Assembly: GCA_002337605.1 (NCBI GenBank)
Contig: DDGL01000010.1
Coordinates: forward strand, 1-64,000
Origin: Flavobacteriaceae bacterium UBA1903
GTDB taxonomy: Bacteria; Bacteroidota; Bacteroidia; Flavobacteriales; Flavobacteriaceae
Length of the DNA: 64,000 nucleotides
Reading direction: 5' to 3'
Numbering within the stretch: position 1 is the stretch's first letter; each line of letters begins with the position of its first letter. Shown piece after piece: positions 19,046 through 28,600 of the stretch. A program made the position numbers and the translations under genes. Below the pieces are notes generated by a model that ran no database searches, was not told the DNA's origin, and saw nothing but the letters and a program-made list of their open reading frames with translations.

Positions 19046-19933
19046 TCACACATAATCCTTCACCTTGTCCCGGTACTTCCAACGCTTATGGGTCCAGAGA
19101 TAATAGGCGGGCTCAGCATTTATTTGATCTTCAACAAGATTTAGGAACTTGTCAGTAATCTGGTAGTCCGGGAAGTCGTTTGGGGTCTTGGTAATGAGTT
19201 TTACATCGGCTGCATAATGTCCTCTCTTTACTTTTCGAATATCTAAATAGATAACCGCCATATCAAATTTTTTGGCGAGCATTTCGCCACCAGTGAGCAC
19301 AGGGACTTTAATACCCATAAATTCCTGAAAGTGTTTTGCTTTCCAGTGCTTTGCGGTCTGGTCTGCAATAAAAGCCGTGAGAAGTAACTCTTTGTTAGCG
19401 ATAGCAGTTCCTAGCTTGTGAACGGTTTGTTTAGTGTTAATGAGTTCACTATCGTATCGGGCGCGGATTTTTTTTACCAGTTTATCAAAGTATTCGTTTT
19501 CTATTCGCTTGTACACTGCGTACCCTTTGTGATTGACAAACCGTTGTAAAATCACGCTCCACTCCCAGCTGGCATAGTGTCCCATAAACATTAAGATGTT
19601 TTGGTTTTCTTTTTCCAGTTCGTGAATAATGTCCACATTGCTTATGGTGAAGCGTTTTTTCATCTGTTTTTCTGAAATGGAAAGCGATTTTACGGCTTCC
19701 AGTACCATATCACAGAGGTGAACGTAAAACTCCTTACGGATTTCTTTTCGTTCTTTTTCAGGTTTATGGGGGAGCGCCAGATGTAGGTTTTCGGCAACTA
19801 CCTTCTTGCGATAGCCAATGATATAGTAGACAAAGAAAAATAATACATCGGAAATACCATACAAAACCCAAAACGGAAGTATGGAAATAAACCAGATAAA
19901 AGGATAGACTAAAAGATAAACTAAACGTTGCAT
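19046..19933 (-). CDS. Lipid A biosynthesis acyltransferase (LpxL/HtrB family)
   Basis: Inner-membrane acyltransferase that adds a secondary acyl chain to lipid A or a related lipid. The 295-aa protein begins with a hydrophobic anchor (MQRLVYLLVYPF, residues 1-45). The catalytic HYASWEW (H-x4-E) lies near residue 118, and the C-terminal YLWTHKRWKYR is a family hallmark. I chose ATG at 19933; an upstream TTG at 19975 would add 14 residues and is not supported by the family start. Divergent from the rhomboid gene. It may be the late acyltransferase of this organism's lipid A, but ornithine-lipid or other targets are possible. Confidence 0.88.
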   Translation of the reverse strand: MQRLVYLLVYPFIWFISILPFWVLYGISDVLFFFVYYIIGYRKKVVAENLHLALPHKPEKERKEIRKEFYVHLCDMVLEAVKSLSISEKQMKKRFTISNVDIIHELEKENQNILMFMGHYASWEWSVILQRFVNHKGYAVYKRIENEYFDKLVKKIRARYDSELINTKQTVHKLGTAIANKELLLTAFIADQTAKHWKAKHFQEFMGIKVPVLTGGEMLAKKFDMAVIYLDIRKVKRGHYAADVKLITKTPNDFPDYQITDKFLNLVEDQINAEPAYYLWTHKRWKYRDKVKDYV

Positions 19934-19996
19934 AGCGATTGTTAGCGCAAAACTAACTAAATTTATTGCTTTCAATTTAAAAATTTCAGTTTAAGA

Positions 19997-20647
19997 ATGC
20001 AGAACCTTGATATTGCTACTATTGTCATTATTGCCGCGAATATTTTAATCTCTATGAAGGGATTCAACGATTTCTCTTTCTTTGAAAAATACAAATTTAA
20101 CATTGCAGGAATACGACGGGGAGAACAAATACGAATGTTTTCTTCTGGGTTCTTGCACGTAGACTTTACGCACTTATTGTTTAATATGCTCACGCTCTAT
20201 TTTTTTGCCCACGTGGTGATCGATGCGTTGGGTACGGTTCAATTTGTACTTATTTACCTTGCAGCATTGCTAATGGGAAACTTGTTATCGTTTTATTTTC
20301 ACAAAGATGAATTCCACTACAGTGCGGTAGGAGCAAGTGGGGCTGTTACCGGGATTTTATATTCGGCTATTTTATTTTATCCGGATATGGGCTTGTATTT
20401 GTTTTTTATCCCCATTGCCATCCCAGCCTGGATCTTTGGGCTACTGTATTTATTGTACTCTATTTATGGCATGAAAAGCAGACGTGGCAATATTGGTCAC
20501 GATGCACATTTTGGGGGTGCTATTGCCGGATACTCCCTTACATTGGGCTTTGCACCCATTTTACTACAAACCAACCTATGGATCGTTCTGGTGCTCGCAC
20601 TGCCTATTATTTTACTTTTTGTACTACATAAACTAGGGAAAATATAA
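19997..20647 (+). CDS. Rhomboid family intramembrane serine protease
   Basis: Cleaves transmembrane segments inside the membrane. The 216-aa protein is the compact six-helix bacterial form. The catalytic dyad is visible as the Ser of GASGAVTG (about residue 115) and the His of DAHFGGAIAG (about residue 171). The helix-2 motif HLLFNMLTLYFF near residue 60 supplies the conserved His and Asn of the oxyanion region. The gene is divergent from the acyltransferase and ends at a bidirectional hairpin. Substrates cannot be inferred from context. Confidence 0.93.
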   Translation: MQNLDIATIVIIAANILISMKGFNDFSFFEKYKFNIAGIRRGEQIRMFSSGFLHVDFTHLLFNMLTLYFFAHVVIDALGTVQFVLIYLAALLMGNLLSFYFHKDEFHYSAVGASGAVTGILYSAILFYPDMGLYLFFIPIAIPAWIFGLLYLLYSIYGMKSRRGNIGHDAHFGGAIAGYSLTLGFAPILLQTNLWIVLVLALPIILLFVLHKLGKI

Positions 20648-20673
20648 AAACCCACCCAAGAGGGTAGGTTTTT
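20646..20673. terminator. Bidirectional terminator between rhomboid and TlpA genes
   Basis: AAAAACCCACCC and GGGTAGGTTTTT pair around an AAGA loop with one C-A mismatch. The flanking A and T runs mean each strand reads a hairpin followed by T residues. It serves the rhomboid gene on the plus strand and the TlpA-like gene on the minus strand. Confidence 0.8.
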
Positions 20674-20695
20674 AAAAAAATACTGATTGATTTGA

Positions 20696-21808
20696 TTAGT
20701 CTAACAACGAAGCGATCTTTGCTTCCAGTGCTGGACCTCTTAGGTTTTTGTCTATAATAATTCCATTTTCATCTAATAAAAATGTAGCAGGAATAGAACG
20801 TACGCTGTATTGTCTTGCAATAGGATCCTGCCAGAACTGTAAATTGGATACGTGGTACCAATCCATATTATCGGCTGCTATGGCTTGTTTCCAGCGATCT
20901 TCCTGTCCCTGGCGGTCCAGTGAAACACTAATAATGTTTAACCCTTTGTCATGGTACTTTTCGTACACCTTTACCACATTAGGATTTTCTCTTCGGCATG
21001 GCTTGCACCACGATGCCCAGAAATCAATAATTGTATAAGTACCTAAAGCTTCACTTAATGCCAGCTCGTTACCTTCAGGTGTTTTCGCTGAAAACTCAGG
21101 AGCTTTGGCACCTATATCTGCTGCACTCATATTATCAATAGTAGTCTTAATCTTTACCGCCGTAGCAGACTCTTTCATCTTGGGATCCAGACTTTCCAGA
21201 GCTTCTTTTGCTTCAGTGGAATTTAGTTGTTTTTTATTCAACATTTCAGAAATAAGCATTACAGAAAACAAAGAACCTCCATTTTCAGAAATAAAATTTT
21301 TCTTGTAGGCAGTTTCTTCTTCTAGAATTTTTGCATTTTCAGCTTGCAGTTGTTTTACAAGCATTCCATCTTGCTGTTGTTGTGCTGTTCTGTAGCGCAT
21401 TCCTACATCTTGTCTGCGACGCCCGAAATCGGTAACCGTACTCACAAACTCACGATAGGCATCGTTTTGCGGGCTACCTGTTACGTAAGAAGCCTGAATG
21501 CTGTCCTTGTACATTGTAACCTGCAGATCTTTATTTTCCGGAAAATAAGCAACGCTTCCTTTTTGTCCAACAGAAAGATAATTTACGGTGGCCATATCGG
21601 TTTTAGGATAGCTGGCGCTGAACGTACCATCGGTTATCGTTATAGTATCAATAACGCTTGGCTGATTGGTGACAGGGTTTATCTGGTTTACCATTATTTT
21701 GGAACCGTCTTCAAAACCTTGCGCAGTACCAGACACCGTATAGGTGTTAGACTCGCCTTGGCACGCTACTAAGAATGCAACTGTTAATAAGGAAAAAAGT
21801 ATTCTCAT
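20696..21808 (-). CDS. TlpA-like thiol:disulfide lipoprotein with DUF4369-like N-domain
   Basis: A 370-aa envelope protein. The signal ends FLVAC, a lipobox, so it is lipid-anchored. Residues about 22-110 form the beta-rich DUF4369-type domain common in Bacteroidota, followed by a helical linker (110-225). A C-terminal thioredoxin/AhpC-TSA domain follows with FWASWCKPCRRENP near residue 265, giving the CxxC redox centre, and a cis-Pro loop SIPATFLLD. Such proteins reduce periplasmic disulfides or deliver reductant during cytochrome c maturation. Here it stands alone, so the partner is unknown. A TATTTTTG box just upstream may be its -7 element. Confidence 0.88.
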   Translation of the reverse strand: MRILFSLLTVAFLVACQGESNTYTVSGTAQGFEDGSKIMVNQINPVTNQPSVIDTITITDGTFSASYPKTDMATVNYLSVGQKGSVAYFPENKDLQVTMYKDSIQASYVTGSPQNDAYREFVSTVTDFGRRRQDVGMRYRTAQQQQDGMLVKQLQAENAKILEEETAYKKNFISENGGSLFSVMLISEMLNKKQLNSTEAKEALESLDPKMKESATAVKIKTTIDNMSAADIGAKAPEFSAKTPEGNELALSEALGTYTIIDFWASWCKPCRRENPNVVKVYEKYHDKGLNIISVSLDRQGQEDRWKQAIAADNMDWYHVSNLQFWQDPIARQYSVRSIPATFLLDENGIIIDKNLRGPALEAKIASLLD

Positions 21809-21949
21809 AATAATTTAGATTTTCAACAAAAATAAAGGTATTTTCTTCTGAAAAAAAATGAAATACCAGCAATTGTTAATTCTATATAAATTGTAAAGTG
21901 TATACCGATTAATTCCATATTTTTACGGAGTAAATACTTGATACTTAAA

Positions 21950-24325
21950 ATGAAAGATACAGGAAGGGAATTTCCATTAGAAATAAAGATTAGCTTTAAG
22001 GCTTTGTTTGAAACATACGAAGCTAACCTCAAAGCTGGCAGCGACTTACAAAAAAGACGTGCAGAGGAAGTGTTGGCTGTAGCCAAAAAGCATCCCGTTC
22101 TTTCCAAAGGGTTTACAACACAAAAAGAAATTAAAAAGTTACAGAAACAGATAGATTTTGTGCTGGAAGATATTTTTGCTTCAGTGTTACAGACCAACGA
22201 AATAAAAATAGCAGGAGCACCATTTCAATCCATACCCTTTAAAACAACCTCCAGGTACGATGCTATAAAGGCCAATGCAGATAGCTCTTATGAGCTGCAG
22301 TTGACCGATATGAACGATGATGAGTTCTACATCCTTGGCTGTAGTCTTATTCTTAGAGGCTACTATGGATATAATATAGACTTTAGACGTCCTTATTTTT
22401 ACAACATTCCAGATGCCAATGGTGTTATGAAGTCCTACAAGGTACTGTACAACGCAGACTTTGGACAAATTGAAAAGACAGACGCATCTATAGACATTAC
22501 ACGGGAAGATGTTTCGGAGTTATTGGATAACTTCAATAATATTGAACTGTGGAAGGAGAAGTTTCCTCCAAATTCCTGGCTCTACTCTGGGTTTGTTATA
22601 GCCAATATGTACGACGCGACTGCGGACGTGTCCTTATCTAATTTTAAAACCAGCCTGCTCGCTAACGAAACTACTAAAGACGAAAACTTTATAGACGAAT
22701 TTGAAGGAATATTAAAATCTCTGTATTCCATTCAGGACATAAAAGTTGGCTTTACAATTTTTAATGATGAGACGCATCTTTTTGAGCAACCCGGGGCGAT
22801 GGCCGAAAGTTACATCCTGGACGGAAAGAAAAAGGAGAAATGCGATACTGCTCTTTGTGAGGCATCGTTTTATACTCTATTTAAACAAAAGCAGTTCTAC
22901 TGTATTTCTGAAGTAGAACGCTATGCAAACCTCTATCCGGAAAATATTTTATATAAAAAGTTACTGAAACAACAAGTAGCCAGTGCGATTATAGTTCCAG
23001 TGGTAGATAATGATATTTTATACGGAATTCTTGAGATTGTATCTACCATTCCGCAGGCATTAAACTCTATAAATGCAAATAAACTACACGATGTACTCCC
23101 TAATTTGGTGGACTCGGTAAAGCGTTCTAAAGAGAAAGAGGAAAACAAAATTGAATTGTTAATTCAGGAAGAGTGTACGGCCATCCATAGCAGTGTGCAC
23201 TGGAAATTCCACCGAGAAGCCGCACGTGTTATTAAAGCGCAGCGAGATGGGCAACAAGCGTATTTTAAAGAGATCGTTTTTGAAAATGTATTTCCCTTAT
23301 ATGGGCAAATAGATATAAAAGGTTCTTCTGAAGCCCGAAATGAAGCTACAAAAAAAGACCTGGTTTTGCAGTTGGAGCACGTTCAAAAAATTATAAAGCG
23401 AATTTATACGCTGGAAAAACTCCCTATTTATGAGCAATTAGAATTCAGGATTACAGAATTTTTAGAAGCATTTGAAGAAGACGAGTTACAAGTAAATAGC
23501 GAGCGGCAAGTGCTTCAGTTTTTAAAATATGAAATCGTTCCTTTGTTTAAGCATCTTTCCAAGAAAAGTGAAGCCCTTAAGGAAATGATTTCTGAATATC
23601 AGGAAATGGTCGAGCAGGGATCGGAACTGATTTACCTTCACCGAAAGGATTATGACGACTCTGTTACGTTAATAAACAAACGTATGGCTTCAATCATAGA
23701 CCGTAAACAAAAAGAAGCCCAGGAAATGTATCCGCATTACTTTGAGCGCTTTAAAACCGACGGGGTAGAGCATAGCCTTTATATAGGCGAATCTATTACA
23801 AAAGGAACAAATTTTCACAAAGTGTATTTGTATAACCTCCGCTTGTGGCAATTACAGGTCATGTGCGAAATGGAGAATAGCTTCTACAAATTGAAAGAAA
23901 AACTTCCTGTGCAGTTGGATGTGGCCTCTATGATCCTGGCATTTAACTCGCCTCTTTCACTGCGTTTTAGAATGGACGAGAAGCGTTTCGACGTAGATGG
24001 CACTTATAATGCTCGTTACGAAGTGGTAAAAAAACGGGTAGATAAAGCCAATATAAAAGACACCGAAGAGCGTATTACCCAGTCCGGAAAGCTCTCCATT
24101 ATCTATTCTCAAAAGGAAGATGAACAAGAGTACCTTAAGTACATTGCCTTCTTACAGCACAAAAAAATGCTGGATAAAGATGTAGAGTTATTAGAGGTTG
24201 AAGATTTACAGGGTGTAACAGGTCTCAAGGCTATTAGAGTTTCAGTATTGTACGAAACAAATACCAAAAATGACCAAAAAGAATACTATACCTATGCCGA
24301 CTTAATGACACAGCTTAAAAATTAG
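21950..24325 (+). CDS. Large GAF-domain-like cytoplasmic protein, 791 aa
   Basis: No signal peptide or membrane helix. Residues about 240-385 look like a GAF domain: a helix, then KVGFTIFNDE, and a later strand IIVPVVDNDILYGILEIVS, the usual closing strand of GAF folds. The rest is mostly helical, with charged segments around residues 440-560 suggestive of coiled coil (LVLQLEHVQKIIKRIY). No kinase, cyclase or phosphodiesterase motif follows, so a sensory or scaffold role is inferred only. I use ATG at 21950 rather than the TTG at 21938. The stop lies three bases from that of the convergent HD-PycTM gene. Similar proteins are, from memory, widespread in flavobacteria and uncharacterised. Confidence 0.7.
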   Translation: MKDTGREFPLEIKISFKALFETYEANLKAGSDLQKRRAEEVLAVAKKHPVLSKGFTTQKEIKKLQKQIDFVLEDIFASVLQTNEIKIAGAPFQSIPFKTTSRYDAIKANADSSYELQLTDMNDDEFYILGCSLILRGYYGYNIDFRRPYFYNIPDANGVMKSYKVLYNADFGQIEKTDASIDITREDVSELLDNFNNIELWKEKFPPNSWLYSGFVIANMYDATADVSLSNFKTSLLANETTKDENFIDEFEGILKSLYSIQDIKVGFTIFNDETHLFEQPGAMAESYILDGKKKEKCDTALCEASFYTLFKQKQFYCISEVERYANLYPENILYKKLLKQQVASAIIVPVVDNDILYGILEIVSTIPQALNSINANKLHDVLPNLVDSVKRSKEKEENKIELLIQEECTAIHSSVHWKFHREAARVIKAQRDGQQAYFKEIVFENVFPLYGQIDIKGSSEARNEATKKDLVLQLEHVQKIIKRIYTLEKLPIYEQLEFRITEFLEAFEEDELQVNSERQVLQFLKYEIVPLFKHLSKKSEALKEMISEYQEMVEQGSELIYLHRKDYDDSVTLINKRMASIIDRKQKEAQEMYPHYFERFKTDGVEHSLYIGESITKGTNFHKVYLYNLRLWQLQVMCEMENSFYKLKEKLPVQLDVASMILAFNSPLSLRFRMDEKRFDVDGTYNARYEVVKKRVDKANIKDTEERITQSGKLSIIYSQKEDEQEYLKYIAFLQHKKMLDKDVELLEVEDLQGVTGLKAIRVSVLYETNTKNDQKEYYTYADLMTQLKN

Positions 24326-24328
24326 GAT

Positions 24329-25558
24329 TTATTGCGGGGGAACAACAATGTTGTTTGTTACCTCTTCCACACCTACCGGGTCAAAAACAGCGAAGGAAAC
24401 TCCAAAGGCTATAATGGAAATAATAATTCCAATTACAAAGATGGTGTACGTCCATCTAAGGATTCGGTATTTTCTGTCAAGTACTTTTCCCAGGAAGTAT
24501 AAATCTTTTGTTAACGAAGAATATACGTAGTCACGATCTTTTAATAGTTCGTCTATCGCCCACTGAAATTGGGAAAGTTCCATACGGTGGAAATTTCCGA
24601 AGAACGTTAAGTTCACACTCTTATTCTTTACATCTTCTTTCGTAAACTCTCCTCTTGTTACATTAGGTCTGGTAGCAATAACAGCCAGTACCATAGTGAT
24701 CGTACTGGAGACTACAAAAATAGCAGAAGGAATAACCAGGTACGGGTTGGAGTCTAATTTAGAGAGTAAATTAGAGAGCACCAGCGAAATAATTATGGCA
24801 TTTACCGAAAGTAAGATGTTTGCTTTCGTATCGGCTATGTCACTTAGCTTTATATGGTTTCTCAGTGCCGTTCTGTAAAAGGTCTGTATCCCTCGTTCTG
24901 GGCTCAGATCCTTATACTTTGCCTTCATCTGGGCTTTGTATTCTTCTTTTTTAAATTTTTTCTTGTCTTTTTTCCTGTCTTTAAGAAGCGACGCCAGATT
25001 GTTCTCTTTTTCTTTTTGCCAGTTTTTTAAGGCATAATCGCTATAGAATTGATGTTTTTCAGAAAGCACTGAAATATTTTCATCGCGCCATTCTCTTGGA
25101 GTATATTCTTTTACCTCTTGCAATAAGTACTCCTGGCGTAAAAATTCGCTTGCTTCTTTAAAGTAATCCTTACCAAAGTGAGAGGCATCCGCATCGCGCA
25201 TCATTTCCTCTAAAGTACCCTCTGGAGTTCCTTTAAATTTTGTTGCCATGATGCATTTTTTTACTCCTTCAATAATATCTTTATCAACATCTTCAGAAGT
25301 AAGAAATTCTGTTGCTATTTTTACACTTTCTTCTTCATGACCTTCCCGTACATGAATGTAACCCGTGTCATGTAGTAAAGCGCTTAAGCGCAGTATTGTA
25401 GCATCTTTAACAGAAATTTGTGAGTGTTCAATAATTTCATTTATACTTTTATAGACCCTTTTTGAATGGGTGTAATTGTGGTACGTAAAAGTGTTGGAGA
25501 GTTTCTCTTTAAAGAGATTTAAAATGAAATCGTCTGCCTTTTGAATAATGTCACTCAT
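24329..25558 (-). CDS. HD-domain phosphohydrolase fused to a PycTM-like membrane domain
   Basis: A 409-aa protein. Residues 20-135 form an HD domain: His31 in HNYTHSKRV, His63-Asp64 in LLHDTGY, GHEEES near 74 and MRDAD near 127, so the metal site is intact. A Lys-rich linker (about 180-215) follows. The C-terminal part resembles the Pycsar effector TM domain (DUF5706 type): KANILLSVNAIIISL near 245, a second helix ending in IATRP near 298, and a third helix near 368-392. In Pycsar the stand-alone TM protein responds to cyclic pyrimidines and damages the membrane. Here no cyclase gene is adjacent, and fusion to an HD enzyme suggests nucleotide turnover linked to membrane action. Function inferred. 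Confidence 0.85.
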   Translation of the reverse strand: MSDIIQKADDFILNLFKEKLSNTFTYHNYTHSKRVYKSINEIIEHSQISVKDATILRLSALLHDTGYIHVREGHEEESVKIATEFLTSEDVDKDIIEGVKKCIMATKFKGTPEGTLEEMMRDADASHFGKDYFKEASEFLRQEYLLQEVKEYTPREWRDENISVLSEKHQFYSDYALKNWQKEKENNLASLLKDRKKDKKKFKKEEYKAQMKAKYKDLSPERGIQTFYRTALRNHIKLSDIADTKANILLSVNAIIISLVLSNLLSKLDSNPYLVIPSAIFVVSSTITMVLAVIATRPNVTRGEFTKEDVKNKSVNLTFFGNFHRMELSQFQWAIDELLKDRDYVYSSLTKDLYFLGKVLDRKYRILRWTYTIFVIGIIISIIAFGVSFAVFDPVGVEEVTNNIVVPPQ

Positions 25559-25695
25559 ATGATACGTTTAAACAACCAAATTACTAAAAATTACCATCCT
25601 ATTTAATTGTGGGTGCTAAATTAACAGCATTATAACTTTTTTTATCCCGGTTGTACTGGCTGAAGTGTTCCCTAAATTGCAAAAAAAATTCTTTT

Positions 25696-28600
25696 ATGAA
25701 GTTGAAGTTATTTCCTTTTTATTTTTTAACACTTGCCCTCTTTTTTAGCTGTGCAACTTACAATCCACAATACCGAAATACAGAAACTTCATTTACATAC
25801 CCTACTACAAAAAAAATTGAAAAAACCTTCTATCTGGTTGGCGACGCTGGTAAATCTCCCTTAGGAGGGATGAGTGACGGATTAACCGTTTACAAGAACT
25901 TTATTAAAGACAAAAATACGGAGGGTACTTATACTATATTTCTGGGCGATAACATTTACCCGGATGGGATGCCACCAGAATCTTCCCCGGATAGAGAACG
26001 GGCAGCCTACATGATAGATGCGCAAGTGGCATCTGTAGCTGATTTTAAGGGGCAAGTTTACTTTATTCCCGGTAATCACGAATGGTACAACGATGGGCTG
26101 GAAGGCGTAAAACGCCAGCAGGAGTATCTGGAAGAAAAACTGGAAGGACAACAAGTATTCCAACCTACGGATGGTTGCCCGTTGAAGAGTGTTTCGGTTT
26201 CACCCAACATTCAACTTATTATGATAGATTCCCAGTGGTATCTGGAAGACTGGAACCGGCACCCAAACATCAATGAGAATTGCGAAATTAAAACACGGGA
26301 AAAGTTTTTTATTGAGTTAGAGCTGGAACTCGAAAAGAATAAAAATAAGTCTGTTGTCTTTGCTATGCACCACCCTATGTTTACCAATGGTACGCACGGT
26401 GGTTTTTTTGGGGCAGAAAAGCACTTATTCCCTACACAGCGTGACATTCCATTACCAGGTTTGTCTTCCTTAGTGGCACAAATTCGTTCTCAGGGGGGGG
26501 TATCGGTTCAGGACAGGTATAACGAACTGTCTAATAAGTTTATGAATAAGCTTGCTGGTATTGCTAGAAAGCACGGCAACCTGGTATTTACTTCAGGACA
26601 CGAGCATACATTGCAGCATATTGAAAAAGATGGTCTGGTTCAAATCCTATCGGGCTCCGGAGCTAAGAATGGCTTTGCCTCCCTGGGTAAGGATGGATTA
26701 TTTTCTTATGGGGGTCAAGGGTTTGCGGTGTACGATATATTCACAGATGGTTCTTCGTATGTACGTTATTACGGAGCAGACCAAAATCTGGAGCCAAAAT
26801 TATTATACGAAAAAGGAATCGCTATGCCCAAAGAGACGTTTAATGTAAGTGTGCTGCCAGAATTTTTTCCAGAAACCATAAAAACACCAATCTACAAACA
26901 GGATAGCATTAACGAAGCCTTGTTCTTTAAGACGGTCTGGGGAAAAAAGTACAAAAACGCTTTTGCGATGCCTATTGCTGCCAGGGTTGGAAACCTTGAT
27001 TCCCTTTATGGTGGGTTAACCGTGGTAAGGGAGAGCAACTCTACCGATTATGAAAACTTATTGCTACAGGATAAAGCGGGAAACCTTTATAATATGCGAG
27101 CGTTACAAAAACAGGCTTTAAAAGTAGTAGACAAAAAAATTATTTTAAAGAATGAAAATCCGGAAAATCAGGATATTGACAATCCGCAGAACTCAGATTT
27201 TATTGCTCCCGAAACGTATGGATCTGAGTTTTATACAGGTTCGCATCCCTATGCACTCCTGGCTATTCCTACCTTGGCAGATAGTATCAATATTTTTCAT
27301 AACAAACCCAATTTGTTTTACATTCCTAAACAACGCGCCTTAAAAAACTACAATGTAGCCTATGGAGACGAATTGTATTACATTTCAGTAGCACCCTCAG
27401 AAAACAACGAAGGAGATCGTATTTTCAGGTACGCTCGTGATATTGAAACTACAGACGATATTCTTTTAAAGTTACGCAAGGCCAACAATGTAAAAATAGA
27501 CGAGGAAACTTATATCAAAACCCGTTTGTTCGATATGCTCATTGGAGACTGGGATAGGGAGCCAGATCATTGGCGCTGGGCATTGTACTACACAAAAGGA
27601 AATGATAGTGTGTATGTACCTATTGCCAGAAACAGGGACGATGCCTTTGCAAGTTTGGATGGCGATATTCTGGATGTAGCCAGATCTATCTTCGGAAGCA
27701 GTAACCAGCGACATATTTACACTGAAAATTTAACCGATTTTGAGTGGTTTAATTCGGAAGGGATTATTCTGGACCGTGCTTTATTGCAACGTTCCAGCGA
27801 AACCCAGTGGAAGTTCCTTGCGGAAAAAATTCAATCTCAGCTAACCGATGAAGTTATAGACATTGCTTTTGAAAGTGTCCCACTTGAGGCAAGGGGAGAA
27901 GCGCTAGAGGAAACTATTGCAACATTAAAAGCCAGACGGGATAATCTGCTTGGCATCGCAGCGTCTTACTATGAATATCTTAATAAACTAAGAACCGTTA
28001 AAGGAACCAACGGCAGTAATTATTTTGAAATTTCACGAATGCAAGAGGGAGCTACAAGAGTAAAAGAGTACGATTACAGTAACGGGGTAAAGGGCACCCT
28101 TGAAAAAGAAATCACGTATTATGAAGACCAGACAAAGCAACTCTGGATATTCGGGTTAGATGGTGAAGATGTATTTGAAGTTACCGGAGAAGGAACTAGC
28201 ACAATGCTTTTACGCTTAATTGGAGGACAGGATAAGGATACGTATATTATTAAAAATGGAAACCGTTTGCGGGTGTACGACCATAAAAGTAAACCCAATG
28301 TTATAGCTCAAAAAGACGGTGGTGTCGTGAGGTTTACAGATTTGTATACGCTTAACACCTACGACTACAGAAAACAAGTAAGTCAGCAAAGTAGCTTTGT
28401 AGCAACAGCTGGATACAATCCGGACGATGGCGCACGTGTTGGGTTGCAGTATATTTTTGAAATAAATGGGTTTAGCAGAAATCCGTTTTCTAAACAACAC
28501 AGATTCAATGCAGGCTATTATTATGACACTTCAAGTTATGATGTTGCCTACCAGGGCGAAATTGCCAACCTATACAAAACCCTCAACCTCAGTTTTGGCG

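Noticed and set aside
24329..25558. A complete Pycsar defence system
   Set aside because: No uridylate or cytidylate cyclase lies nearby, and the effector-like domain is fused to an HD enzyme; only a relative of the effector is supported.
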